Source of the DNA: Blasia pusilla
Taxonomy: Eukaryota; Marchantiophyta; Marchantiopsida; Blasiales
Reading direction: 5' to 3'
Assembly (NCBI GenBank): GCA_050084515.1
Contig: CM114272.1
Location: 59,830,001 to 59,894,000 of the forward strand
DNA: 64,000 nt
Made by a program: the position numbers and the translations under genes. The notes beneath the pieces are model-generated. The model had not been told where the DNA came from, made no database searches, and saw nothing but the letters and a program-made list of their open reading frames with translations. Positions 35,012-45,878 of the stretch are shown piece by piece. The stretch's first letter is position 1. Every line of letters begins with the position of its first letter.

Positions 35012-35720
35012 GATTATTGGTGGTTGGCATTTCCCTCAGGTCTGCCTTCTTCGTAATCTTCTCGCATGTGTCCTCCTTCAAGATGATTAAGAGGGCGAAA
35101 ATATGGCCTATTTTTTAGCCTAGGAAGACAATAATTCATGGCTATATTACCATATCTATCACACTAAAAATATTGGCGTGTATCTCTTCGGACTTCAAAT
35201 TCTCTCCCTTCTCTAGGAATCCCGATCCCATCAGTTCGAGGAGCAATCCCTTGTATGTTGGGATTTTGATCTCTCTTCATTGGCACCCTTCCATTATACC
35301 TTCATGGCGCATAACCATCTCGTGCTCGAAGATTATCCAACTGAATGGGTATGGGTCCGTAATGGTTGTTCATGGAAGCAACCACCTCTCCTCCTTATTT
35401 GTACACATTCGCCATACGTTGGGCACATGCAATTTCTTCATTGATATCTTTCGGGTTGTCTCGAATCATCTATTGACGCACCTTCCTCTTCAAACCTCTA
35501 TTCAACAAGAGCTTCTGGCCTATTCATGTCGCGGATTTGTATTTGCAAGTCACGAAACTCTTCGATGTAGTCCTCCACAGTATCTTTCTACTCCAATCGC
35601 CATAGTTTCATTCTAGTAGTGAGGATTGGATCCACAGCTTGGAAATTTTGTAGTAACCCTTGCTTCATTTCGCTCCATGTGATTTTTTGAGTCATTTTCT
35701 ATCAAGGATATCTCCCATCC

Positions 35721-35954
35721 TTAATACCATGTCAATGCTCGATTGGTTAACCAAGATCTTACGAACATCCCTATAATATAATCATCATTGTTTAAAAGGG
35801 ATAAATAGATTTCCATCCAAGTGATCCAACCCTCTAATACCCCCCTAGCTTGACTTCCTTTGTATGGTTCTACTTTGCATGCCTTTGTCATTTTTAATAT
35901 CAATGATGCTTGAGCATTCATCTTCATCACTCTTCGTGTTGCTTGGACCTCCAA
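35721..35954 (-). pseudogene. Gypsy gag fragment
   Basis: The minus-strand frame has KVEPYKGSQARGVLEGWITW and then the MEIYLSLLN and SWLTNRALTWY landmarks of Retrotrans_gag. Only the centre is readable. Confidence 0.7.
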
Positions 35955-36031
35955 TGCTCGTGCCCTTAAGATTTCTTCACTCTCCCCAAAGTCACGTCAC
36001 TCGTGGTTTCTATCTCCATCCCACCTATCGG

Positions 36032-36036
<5 letters not shown>

Positions 36037-36067
<31 letters not shown>
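36037..36067. repeat. (CT)n microsatellite
   Basis: About 15 uninterrupted CT dinucleotides inside the gypsy gag region, equal to (GA)n on the coding strand. Confidence 0.97.
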
Positions 36068-36071
<4 letters not shown>

Positions 36072-36813
36072 TCTTACCGAAGTAACATCTTGTGCTAATT
36101 CTTGGACTTGGTTCTAACTTTGATCAAATGCAACTTTCTACTCTCTTAATTCACGAATCATATCCCTCAAAGTTTCTTCTATGATCGCTCCAACTTTCCC
36201 CTCATCCTTTACTATTCTTCTAATATAAGATCAAAATATACATCTCCCAATTTCGCACAATAGAGACTAAAAAAGGCAGTATTGACGCAATAATTTCATC
36301 ATAATACTCTTGGCTAAACTTCTTTACCATAAACTCTCTATATGCTTTCTTAGGTTGACAAACCATATGGACTATACATTGAGTGTTAAAAATTATTTGT
36401 AGGGCCTATTCAAATCCATTCCCCATATCTCATCTAAAATAATATATAAATAGTGCAATCTCACACACGATCATATGTAACAATAGGGAGGATCACCGGG
36501 AAGCGAAACTCCAACACTTGCGTCATGAAAAATTCACCAAAGTGATATACGAGGTATCTCGTAAACCACTCTCTATCTTCATATAAGAGTTTGGTGGTGA
36601 ATATATTAAGAAACGAAAAATTAGGAGCCACTCTTGCTCCCCCTCCATCCATTACCTGCAAAAAAACCCTTCCTCCTTACTCTACTTGTAGTTCAATAGC
36701 CATTACCAGCCTCTAACAACCTATCTAACTCTCGATCGTATATCATTACTTGGTTATCCTTCCAAGAGGGATAATCCACTCTCGTTGGAAGAGCAAGCTT
36801 GCTCAGATACCAT

Positions 36814-37168
36814 TGTAACTCTCTAGCTCACAGAATCATTCTAGAGTTGCTCAAAGTTAGAATGCCCCTCGAGGCCTCTCATCTTCTTTTATGTACTTAG
36901 AGATAGGTACAATAAAGATAAATTAGCTTTACCTATCCTCATGCCACGTGTCCTATTCTCATAACATGAGAGGATCTCCAGTGGATTCTAATGTCTGAAC
37001 CCTCATCTTTCCCAACCTCATCCTTATCTTCTTTTTCACCAACCTATGGCCCCACTCTCATCTTTATCTCATGTATCTTGTCTTTTCTCTTTTTTGTGGA
37101 TTCTTTCTCATTTATGCACTTCATGTCATAGATTCTAATTTAACTATGACTAACAAAGGATGGTTGCA
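36814..37168 (-). repeat. LTR of the minus-strand gypsy element (right copy)
   Basis: TGTAACTCTC...GGTTGCA. On its left is the primer site, reverse complement TGGTATCTGAGC, one base away. This identifies it as the 5' LTR of the element. Confidence 0.93.
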
Positions 37169-37316
37169 TTAGGATAGGTCAAGAAGGAATTTAATAGGGG
37201 AAAAAAAGCATGTTTGTTAAATGAAAATGATGGGAGATGGTTTAGTAATGAATTGTAAGTGGGGGTAGATGATTTGGGGAGTTAGAAGGGTTCATTCTCT
37301 TCCTTCCATCCTCCCC

Positions 37317-37325
37317 TATATAAAC
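37317..37325 (+). promoter_or_regulatory. TATA-box-like promoter of the hAT gene
   Basis: CTATATAAA, followed about 50 bp downstream by a CT-rich tract (37370-37387). The layout is that of a plant core promoter. It lies about 430 bp before the BED finger of the hAT transposase. Confidence 0.5.
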
Positions 37326-37699
37326 TTGCTCATTTTTTGCATACCCTCACAATCTCATTCCTTCCTTCATCTATCTCTCTCTCTCTCCGAAGTTTTTTTC
37401 TCCATAGATAGTTGAACTTGATAAGTGAGAATATGTTTTGCCGCTAGATAACCGTGATAAGTTAAGGTATCTTGGTTATCTAGGTTTAGCATATTCATCT
37501 TTCTTGTTCATAGTGAGTGTTCCAAGTTTTATTATTGGAACATTCACAGATAATATTTGGTATAATTTGCATATATTTTACTGGTCGATATCCTATTATT
37601 GACATAGTAAATTATTGCAAATTATCCAAATATTGTTGGGTGGGGTTAGTGTCTGTTTGTAGTCATGATCAAAGCCAGAGAACTCCAACAGATCATGAA

Positions 37700-40600
37700 G
37701 GAATATAGGAAAGAAGTACAGATGAGAGGTGGAACATTAAGCAGATTGTAGTGCAAATATTGTTCACACTCTATGAAAACCTATCATAGAACGCGGATGG
37801 TGGAGCATTTTACACGAGAGAGATGAAAGACAAAGGATGGAAATCATGATAACCATCATGCCAAATTATGTGTGAAGGTCCCTCCCAACGTACAAGAGGA
37901 TCTTAAAAATAGGGTTCTAGTAGGAAATGAATAAAGAAGGGAAGTGAGACCTTCGAGTGAAGTGGAAGAGACGACTCCATTACAAATAGGCTCGCAACAG
38001 ACAAGAAATAGTGTTTATGTTGTGAAAAATGTTGATGGGGTTACGGACATGCCACTGAGTGACAGTCTCGAGGAATGCAAAGGAGTTGTTGGGCCCATTC
38101 GAGGGAGTAGTAGTTCTGGGAAGAAGCAAGCCGATTAGAGGGATTCTTTCAACATCCAAGGAATAGAAGTAGCGAATGACATGTGGGCAAGGTGTTTCTA
38201 CAAATGTGGAATACCATTCAAGGTAGTAGGGCAAGATGCTTTCAAACAAGCAGTGTTAATAACAACAAAAGTGAAGGGTTACTCAGGTCCTAGTTACAAT
38301 TCGTTGCGCATCACCCTGCTTGAGAAACATGTGGGAAAGGTGAAGGAAAAGATGGATGGCATATTGGAAAATTTGTATTTGGGGCCCACAATCATAACGG
38401 ATTCTTGGACCAATATGAACAGTGAGTCTTTTGTGAACATAATGGTCTCGTGTCCATAAGGTGAGGTCATGATTGAGTAGGTAGACACCAAGGGGGAATA
38501 CCAAAGGGCGGAATGGTTGGTAGGTCACATAGAGAGGACTATCATGCGCATCGCTCTAGAGAACGTGTTGCAACTTATAAGAGAAAATACTAGCAATGAG
38601 CAAGCAACATGGAAACTTATCGAAGAAAAGTTCCCTCATATACTTTAAGGTGGATCGTATCACATTCTCTTGATCTAGTCTGCGAAGAGTGGGGTAAATG
38701 GCCTTGGATGGTCAGGATTTTTGCACAAACTCGTGAGATGGTAGTATTTGTGAAGACTAGAACTTGGGTGATGGCCAAATTCATGGAAACCAATCCGGTG
38801 AAGAGATGATTGTTGCTTCCTGCCAACTCATGCTTTGCCACAAATTTTGTCATGTTGGGACGCGTCTTAGAATTGAGGGAGGCGTTCCATGCCATGGTTG
38901 CCACCAATGCTTTTAGGGAGTATTTCAATGGCAGGGATGCAAGGCAAAGGGAGAAGGCACAAGAGATTGAGACTACTATGGCCAATCACGATTTTTGGAT
39001 CGAGGACGAGGAGTTGTTTGCTAGGATTTAACCAACTATTATTCTGTTGAGATAGTGTGATGGTCATAAAGTAACAACCGGGCGTATTTATCACCGTATT
39101 TCTGACATAATGGAAGAGACTCGTTCTTTTCCTATAACTCCATTGCCCGTTGTGGGTAGAAGACATCGCGGTTATTTTTTCACTATATCTAGGGCTACAA
39201 AGATTATTGATGTTATTTCTAGGTGGTGGGCACTTGTCCACAACAAGTTACATATAATAGGCTACATTCGCGCCCCTTATAATCTTCTTGATAGTGTTCA
39301 AGACATCACTTCAAATGCCAAGTGCATGAGAGATTTCAAACAATATCTGAAACTTTATACAAAGGGGGTGCATGGCCTCAATATCACCGAGGCTAATTCT
39401 TATGTGGCTACTTGCTTGCAAGAGTTGGACATGTTGGATTCTCAACATCCACTCCTCTGAGCACCATTAATCTGATCGGCCCCCCTTGTATGAAGAGAAG
39501 CCTAGATTGATGGTTCCGACTTAGACGTCGAAGGAGTTATAGTAATATGACGTAGGTGGTTTTAGGAGTAGCGATACTAGGTTTATCTAACCCTATTTTG
39601 AGCAAACTGAGCAAAATTTTTCTATTAATAGAAACGAAGAAAAATAGGTAAAAAACCCTAGTTTTCCGGAGTAGTCAAATAGTCGGGAGCCGCAGCGCTA
39701 GCGCATTCTCGTATGTCGAGTTATCTCCATGTTCAGGTTCCATCGAAGCTCTTCTGTGAGCGCACGGACGGACTAGGCCACTTTGTATCTCTAAGTTTTG
39801 TAAAAGATTTCATTGATTTCGTCCCTTTCTGTTTTTTCACAGGACAACATTGTGAACTATTTGTGGATGAGTTTTATAGGGAAGTTATTGATTCACTTGG
39901 CGCCCCTGATTGATGGAGCATGCAAGGTTAAGAAGCACCAACATCACGCTGTGTGGCTAAGTCCATATTAGCACAAGTGGTTTCATCTTCTTCAGCGGAG
40001 AGAAATTGGAGTAGTTATGGTTTCATCCACAACAAGCACAAGAATAAATTGACCAACGAGCGAGCTAGGGACTTGGTGTACATCTACACAAACTCACGGT
40101 TTGTAGAAAAGGGTATTTCTTGAAAATCAAGACAAGGCTCTTGTATGACCAATACTTTTCTAAAAGGGATGGACAAAAATAAGCTAGAAGGATAGTAGAA
40201 GATAGCAGTGAATCTCGCTTGCATGCAAGAAACCGTGACGGTAATCATGAAGATAACCTTGAATTGCAAGATGAGGACCTAGAGGAGGTGGATGTGATAT
40301 GTGGAATTCATGGCATCGAAGGGAGAGAGGATACTCCTATCGGCAACATTCAAAAATTTGACTCTAAGGGGCTTGGAAGAGACGAAGATGATGCTCAAAT
40401 GGAACATTGGATTCAATAGCACAAGGAAGAGCAATAACCGAGGACTTCAAGTAAATCCAATCAGCCCTGCACTTCTCCTAACACAGCCTACGACCCTCAG
40501 ATTGTTGTCTCAGTAGGAGTTCAGAATTATTTCACCGAGTCTAGTAAACCTATGCAGGATACTCCTCCACAATCTTTGAGCGTTGAAACGATGGACTTAG

Positions 40601-40803
40601 TTGATGAGCCTAATGATGTTCTCATACCTATGGTTCCGAATTCTCAACCCATCAATCATGGCATGGATAGTTCATATCTTTCCTCCGATGATGAAACAAC
40701 TGCAATAGGAACACGTTGCCGATCCACCCGACTTCAAACTAATGAGCCGTCAAATTACCGCTTATATCTTAATCCACCGAACCCAACCATAGATCTAGAC
40801 TAG
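37700..40803 (+). pseudogene. hAT-superfamily transposase (BED, DUF659, dimerisation domain), broken
   Basis: Blocks occur in the expected order. A BED-type zinc finger reads CKYCSHSMKTYHRTRMVEHF from 37752. The DUF659 region (38181-38459) reads ARCFYKCGIPF, KVKGYSGPSYNSLR and IITDSWTNMNSESFVNIMV. The RNase H-like core follows (38609-39031, SLDLVCEEWGKW and FATNFVMLGRVLELREAF; then 39110-39431, RATKIIDVISRWW). After a solo LTR comes the C-terminal dimerisation block (from about 39965, VVSSSSAERNWSSYGFIHNK and NERARDLVYIYTNSRF). An acidic, low-complexity tail ends at 40803. Stops occur near 38138, 38459, 38646 and 38808. No terminal inverted repeats were identified. Confidence 0.88.
39432..39841 (+). 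mobile_element. Solo copia LTR inside the hAT transposase gene
   Basis: The 410-bp sequence from TGTTGGATTC to TTTTCACA is the same LTR as in the complete copia element at 17.4 kb. It is flanked by the direct repeat GGACA (39427-39431 and 39842-39846). One LTR with an intact target duplication is the classic product of recombination between the two LTRs of a full element. The hAT frame stops at QELDM before it and resumes after it. Confidence 0.96.
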
Positions 40804-40919
40804 AAGAGTAATTAGTGAATTTTGTGAGACGGATTAGTAGATAGTTGTAGCAAACTTTTTTTGTGTTGACTATTGTAAGAATGTCATTTTTATGACATTC
40901 CTTTTTATAACCTTCTCGC

Positions 40920-42302
40920 TAATTTTTACATTGAAGGTCAAATTAGTAAGTGTGATTTTGAGCTCGTGGTCATAACTCCATTTTGCTCAAAACTTTGCAA
41001 GAGTGCTATAAAGACAACTTGGGAAAGTTGGACATGATGAAAAATGAAAAAACCTTCTTTTAATTGAAGGTTTAATGGTTTGGGGCCAAAAGTTCCAAAA
41101 CGTACTTACCTATTTTTGAGATTTTGGTCACAACTCCATTTTGGGTGAAACTTGGCAAGACTACTAGATACATCTTGGAGACCATGTGGGCCAAATTTCA
41201 GCTCAAGATGGAAAATTTGGACAACTTGAAATTTTTCATTAATTTGTGAGGTTTTTTACTTATTAATTTGTGAGGTTTTTCTCACAACTCCATTTTTCTT
41301 GAAACTTAGCAAGAGTGGAACATGCACCTTGGGGACCATGTAGACCAAGTTTCAGATTGAGATGGGAAATTTGGACAAGAGGACAAATGAAAAAACCTTA
41401 ATTTGATAGAAGGTCTCATGGTTCGGGTCAAGATTTTCGGTAATGGTTCGGGTCAAAAAAGAACTTACCAATTTTTGAGCTTTTGCTCCTAGCTCATTTT
41501 GTTTGAAACTTGGCAAGAGTGCTATATGCACTTGGAGACATTGTGGTCCAAAGTGAACCTCAAGATGGAAAATTTGGACAAGATGAAAAATGAAAAAACC
41601 TTAATTTGATAAAAGGTCCGATAGTTCTAGTGAAAAAAGGAATTATTAATTTTTGAGGTTTTTTCTCATAACTCCATTTTGCTTGAAACTTTGCAAGAGT
41701 AAAATCTGAACCTTGGGGATCATGTTGGCCAAATTTAAGCTCAAGATGAGAAATTTGGACAAGATGAAAAATGAAAAAAACCTTATTTCTATAGAAGGTT
41801 TGATGGTTCGGGTCCAACAAAGAGTTATTAATTTGTGAGGTTTTTCTCATAACTCCATTTTGCTTGAAACTTGGCAAGAATATAACATGAACCTTGGGGA
41901 TCATGTTGGCCAAATTTGAGCTGAAGATGAGAAATTTGGACAAGATGAAAAATGAGAAAAAACCTTATATTCATAGAAGGTATGATGGTTCCATCATACC
42001 TTCTAAGAATACCTTTTGAGCTTGTGGTTCCTGCTCCATTTTTCTTGAAATTTGGCAAGAGTGGAAAATGCATCTTGGGAACCATGTGGGCCAAATTTTA
42101 GATGAAAATGGGGAATTTGGATAACAGGAAAAATGAAAAGATCTTAATTTGATAAAAGTCTCACGGTTCAGGTCAAAAAAGGACTAACCAATTTTGGAGC
42201 TTATGCTCCTAGCTCCTTCTTGCTTGAAAATTGGCAAGAGTACTACATGAAGCTTGGGGACCATGTGGGCTAAATTGCACGTCAAGATGGGAAAGTTGGA
42301 TA
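40920..42302. repeat. Tandem array of ~155-205 bp units
   Basis: Eight diverged units share an anchor like ACTCCATTTTGCTTGAAACT and then TTGGCAAGAGT. The anchor occurs near 40975, 41133, 41287, 41491, 41671, 41852, 42033 and 42211. The spacings are therefore about 158, 154, 204, 180, 181, 181 and 178 bp. Each unit continues with ACCATGTGGGCCAAATTT-like text, GATGGAAAATTTGGAC and an AAAAACCTT stretch. Nothing codes. The array ends where DNA homologous to the gene-unit flank begins. Confidence 0.93.
41974..42005. repeat. Perfect inverted repeat, 15-bp arms, 2-nt loop
   Basis: Arms 41974-41988 and 41991-42005 (left arm TAGAAGGTATGATGG). It occurs in only one unit of the tandem array. Confidence 0.95.
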
Positions 42303-43020
42303 AGGTCGATATGCGGCACACGAAAATACGTCTCCAAGAACTGCAAAAGGATCACACGACGCAAAGCGAAATCCCGGATATGAAAGGCGCTGGCGCTGGA
42401 GCCAGTGGATCCAAATTCATCACATGACCGTATTAGTGCGTCGACAAGAATACATGCTTAGCTCATCTTCTAGAGACTTCAGACCAAACGAGTCACGGGA
42501 AGGAGTTCCATTGCGTTTTATGGAGATAACCGTATGAAAGCAGTACTCCTGTCCGATTCAGGATCGCCCTTGATAGTCGCAATATTGATAACCTCCACAG
42601 ACCAGGTCCAGATAAGAGGAGAGTCCTGAGAGCTTAGTGCCTAAGCACTAAGCTCTCAGGACTCTTGGAAGAACCCACCAAAATCCTGAACTTGTCATGC
42701 AAAAGTATAATTATTCATCGATCATACAACGGAACTAGTTACTGGGAGCATGACCACAGATAAGAGGCTTTCTTATCAGACAGAAAATGGGACTGAGCCG
42801 GTGGACAATGGCTCAGCCTGAGAGCATTGGGATAGTATCCCATATATATTTTTTAATGGAAATACTATTTTTCACTGCTAGAAGATTTCCATAATCAACT
42901 GTCCACAGTCGATACACTTCATGTAAATACTCGTCTCTATTGAGATTCACTTTTCGTAAGCTGCCCACTTTCGATTTACCGACCTAAGCGCAGCCCATGA
43001 ACCATTTCAAGTCGACCAAT
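42303..43020. other. Flank segment homologous to the 3' flank of gene copy C
   Basis: From 42303 (GGTCGATATG, then CACGAAAATACGTCT) this stretch parallels 53002-53700 (GGTCAATATG, then CACGAAAACACGTCT). Shared landmarks are GCAAAG/GCAAAT, GAAAGGCGCTG/GAAGGGCGCTG, the TTTTATGGAGATAACCGTAT/TTTTATGAAGACAATGCCGT pair, CCTGTCCGATTC, ATATTGATAACCTCCACAGA/ATATCGATAACCTCTACAGA, AGGAGAGT and GGGAGCATGACCA. It is thus the end of one duplication unit. It holds the 21-bp inverted repeat at 42620-42665. Confidence 0.8.
42620..42665. repeat. Perfect inverted repeat, 21-bp arms, 4-nt loop
   Basis: Arms 42620-42640 (AGAGTCCTGAGAGCTTAGTG plus C) and 42645-42665 are exact reverse complements. The homologous place in the other unit (near 53300) has only one arm, AGGAGAGTTTTGAG, so the second arm was added after the duplication. 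Confidence 0.95.
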
Positions 43021-43569
43021 TCCTTTGAAGAGATTAGGGCATGTGTATCAAGCAGTGAAAAAAAAAAGCAGAGAAAACAAGGAAACAAAACCTGAGGGCA
43101 AAGGAAGATCTCCTCTTTCTTTGTTAACGTTGAAGCAGACTTTCTCAAGTATGCAGTTCCACTCTCAGTGTACTAATGTATCCACATTGCACGTAAAGGC
43201 GAACTCTTCGGTCACAATACTTTAAGCATGTATGAAGTCGTAGGCATAAGAAGAAAATCCGATTCTGTCTCTTTTGAACTGGACCTCACTTCAGTTCTGA
43301 TTAATTTGTTCCTAACAGGCAAAATTGATCAGACTTCATCATGATCTTCTGATTGTAGGAACAAGATTCCACATATACTCAATGAAATACTTCCATCCTA
43401 CAGTTTGGAGTAGTCGTCTAAGATTGATGTAGAGTCTTAAGTTATCGTGATACCTAGGTTCATATACTATCGATCATGGGCGGCGAACCCATTCGAGCTC
43501 TGTCGCTTTCGCTGCGCTTGCTTACGATACCTGAGGTCTCCTGCAAAGTCACTTTTCTCAAAAGAATTG

Positions 43570-43820
43570 GCATAGGAGCATCGAAGGTGGACATCATTGG
43601 TCCAAGAGCTTGAGGAGCTGGAAAGTAATTTATTTTCGAGCTCATTGGTGCAAGAGCTCGAGTATCGGGGATGGATTCTTTGACAGGAGTCATCGGTTCA
43701 ACAGCTAAGCAGCCGAAAAGGATGTTTGTGTGGGAATCATCACCAGCAATAGTCATGGAATTTCTTATAGTTCAAGTTGCAAGAGTTCAGCAGTACAAAA
43801 AGGATTTTCTAATCGTACTC
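43570..43820. repeat. Imperfect ~48-bp repeats, unit B
   Basis: Repeated motifs like CTCATTGGTGCAAGAGCTCGAG recur, with GGGATGGAT-type ends, and correspond to the better-preserved array at 54350-54560. Two to three recognisable units remain. Confidence 0.65.
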
Positions 43821-44772
43821 ATAATTGCAACAGCTTAGCGTTGGAATATATGATCATAAATGTAGTTATTACTTCAGGTCATCCCTCATCGTTCTTAGTG
43901 ACAGGTAAACTAAAAGGAGCTCAAAGCATATAAATGAGTTGATATAATGTAGTGATTGATCTGCCTGATTTATCTTTGATGATGTTGTTGACTAAGTTGA
44001 GAGAAATTTTCGTTCAATCTATAAACAAATAGCCTGACCTAAAAAGCCACTCTTGTGTGAAGCTTTCTCGATTGTCTAATTCACACACCTATTCTCTGAT
44101 GGAAGACATTCAAAGCCGTTGGGAAGGATTTTCTTATCTTTTTTTTGAGGAGCTACGAAACTTGCATTTAGTCCCATGTGGATTAGTCCAAGCTGCATGA
44201 GAGTTTGGTTTTAGTTTATGCACATTGGCATGGGTAAAACTATTTTTGATATACTTAACCATAAAAGATAAGTAGGGACCATATGCATGCAACGATGTAC
44301 CTATGATTCACTAAAAATGGAAGAGAAGTATAAACTAGCACGTACGTACTAATGAATCAATGTTTGAGAGAGTATCAATTATCATCATTTATGTTGTCTC
44401 TCTTGCCTTGCAGATCTCCACATGTCTTCTAGTTCCACTAGCTTAGTTTCATAGATTCACTAAATAAATTGCTCGTAACAATATTTTCTACCAATGAGTT
44501 TTAAAATTTTCTTCTCCGTAGTTGAGAGGATGTATGTTTTAGAGACCGAGTATGTGATAAACTTGTGTCAAACACAAGACACAAAGAAAAGAGAACCTCA
44601 TGAAATTATTAAGTGTTGGCCCGTAAATTACTTCCCAAATAACTAATTCTCCAAATATCATTTGCATGAATCCTATTTGCTTGTAAAGCAAATGAACTTC
44701 TTATGGCTCAAAAAGAAAATTGCAAAATGAATGGAGAAATAGGAAGATCATGAACTTTGGACAAACACGAAC

Positions 44773-44859
44773 TCCAGTTCTTCATGCGGAGCCATGAAGA
44801 ACTGGTTTCAAAGCGCTATGAACACCGCATGAAGAACTGGTTTCAAAGCGCTATGAACA
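44773..44859. repeat. Inverted plus direct short repeat cluster
   Basis: A 16-bp sequence (44773-44788, CCAGTTCTTCATGCGG) is the exact reverse complement of 44825-44840. A segment of about 32 bp (CATGAAGAACTGGTTTCAAA onward) occurs directly repeated at 44793 and 44828, with period 35. The corresponding place in unit D (54731-54760) has a single copy. Confidence 0.93.
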
Positions 44860-45803
44860 ATGAGAGCGCAATATGGTCTCCACATACAACCAAGGACACA
44901 AAAAGAATATGGTTTCCGTGATGAATTACTCTCTGCATGCAGCAGACAAGAAAGTGCGAGTGCGTCATTGTTTCAAACTCTAATGTGTGTGCGTGGAATC
45001 ATTATGAGTCCTCATTCCTTTGGTCCCTTTCTCCATGAGACCAAATCCGCATGTCCCCCAAGATATTGAGGTACTAGTGGAGATATTTCATATTTGAAAG
45101 AAAAAGTCTTTACCACTTTGGCACTAAACTGTTTAAGGTAAATCAATCGTCACTGCTTAATTTTCCTTTTCTCGCTTTTTCCGGACATACTCCAAAACCA
45201 TTGCCAAGCGTTCTTTACTCTTTTAAAGTTCACAGAAAAGAGTATACTCACAAAAGGAATATCTTCAGATAGACCCATTCAAGAGCGGGATTAGTCTTGT
45301 CCGTACGGATCCAGAACTCAGTAGTGGGTAAAGTTACCTATCTCTATTGGCCCGTGCGTCAGTTTTTGCGTCCATTCAACCCTAAACTGGAAGCTCCAAG
45401 TCCACCTGCGGTCGGGAGAGGAACTCGGAATTCCGCAGTAGACTCGAGCTCCATACAAGATTCAGCAGCCGCCGTCTGAATCACTGCGGCGAACGCGATG
45501 CTTGTTTGCGCGTCACGCCATCGCCCAAAGAAAGAGTGATCCGTGTCCTCATTCAATCGCGCGAGAGAGTTTGACTTCTTGTGCCCTTCGCTGGTACTTA
45601 AAGCACTCATCCCTCTCGTGAAAGTTACGAGTCTGCAACGCATCTCGAACACCTCGCCTCCAGATTTTCCTGATCGACCCCTCAAGGCCCAAACGAGGAA
45701 CTGACATCGTACTGGTGTAGTTCAGGGAAGGGTACAACAAGATCGCAACATCTGTAAGGCCTCGAGTTCTTATTCCGAACTGTAGATCTGATCCATTCTA
45801 TAG

Positions 45804-45878
45804 GTGGCAGCGGGTGTTATCAACACGCCTTCAAGCTTCTGCATCTTGATACGATCTTCAACTTCAATTTGTGAAGAA
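45804..45878 (+). other. Conserved 5' leader of gene copy B
   Basis: This 75-bp stretch from GTGGCAGCGGG to the start codon aligns with 55775-55849 before gene D, including ACGCCTTC and TTCTGC. In B it is in frame with the ATG and open. In D the matching frame has a TAA just before the ATG, so it is better read as untranslated leader than as an N-terminal extension. Confidence 0.6.

Larger units (their letters stand above)
32465..37168 (-). mobile_element. Ty3/gypsy element with both LTRs, integrase missing
   Basis: The element is 4,704 bp with LTRs at 32465-32818 (354 bp, the 3' LTR in element orientation) and 36814-37168 (355 bp, 5' LTR). Flanks TTAGA (32460-32464) and TTAGG (37169-37173) form a target duplication with one change. 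The primer site on the minus strand, TGGTATCTGAGC, is next to the right LTR, and a purine-rich tract is next to the left LTR. Minus-strand coding order is gag (35721-35954, WITWMEIYLSLLNNDDYI), protease (34733-35011), reverse transcriptase (around 33945-34178, [15 protein letters not shown]) and RNase H (33123-33323, KPLVYLESQ). Only about 300 bp separates RNase H from the 3' LTR, so no integrase gene can fit. Many frameshifts are present. Confidence 0.93.
43021..45803. other. Upstream part of duplication unit B
   Basis: It parallels 53720-55774 in order. Shared landmarks include GAAGAGATTAGGGCATGTGTATCAA versus its counterpart at 53724, TCTTCGGTCACAA, GAACTGGTTTCAAAGCG, CTCTGCATGC-GCAGACA and the block around 45400-45500 (CAAGATTCAGCAGCCGCCGT, TGAATCACTGCGGCGA). 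Unit B carries extra DNA around 44000-44700 absent from D. No protein-coding gene is supported. Frames on both strands differ between B and D. Confidence 0.65.

Noticed and set aside
40920-42302. CRISPR-like repeat array
   Set aside because: Units are ~180 bp and diverge throughout, with no constant short repeat and unique spacers. It is a eukaryotic tandem repeat in a plant context.
45359-45740. Minus-strand frames upstream of gene B similar to those upstream of D (RCRLV-FTRG, AAVIQTAAAES)
   Set aside because: The similarity is explained by DNA-level duplication. The matching parts fall in different frames in B and D, which argues against coding.
45754-45803. Possible 5' untranslated intron before gene B (GTAAGG ... 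CTATAG)
   Set aside because: It would be only 50 nt, shorter than normal plant introns. In copy D the equivalent acceptor is not conserved.
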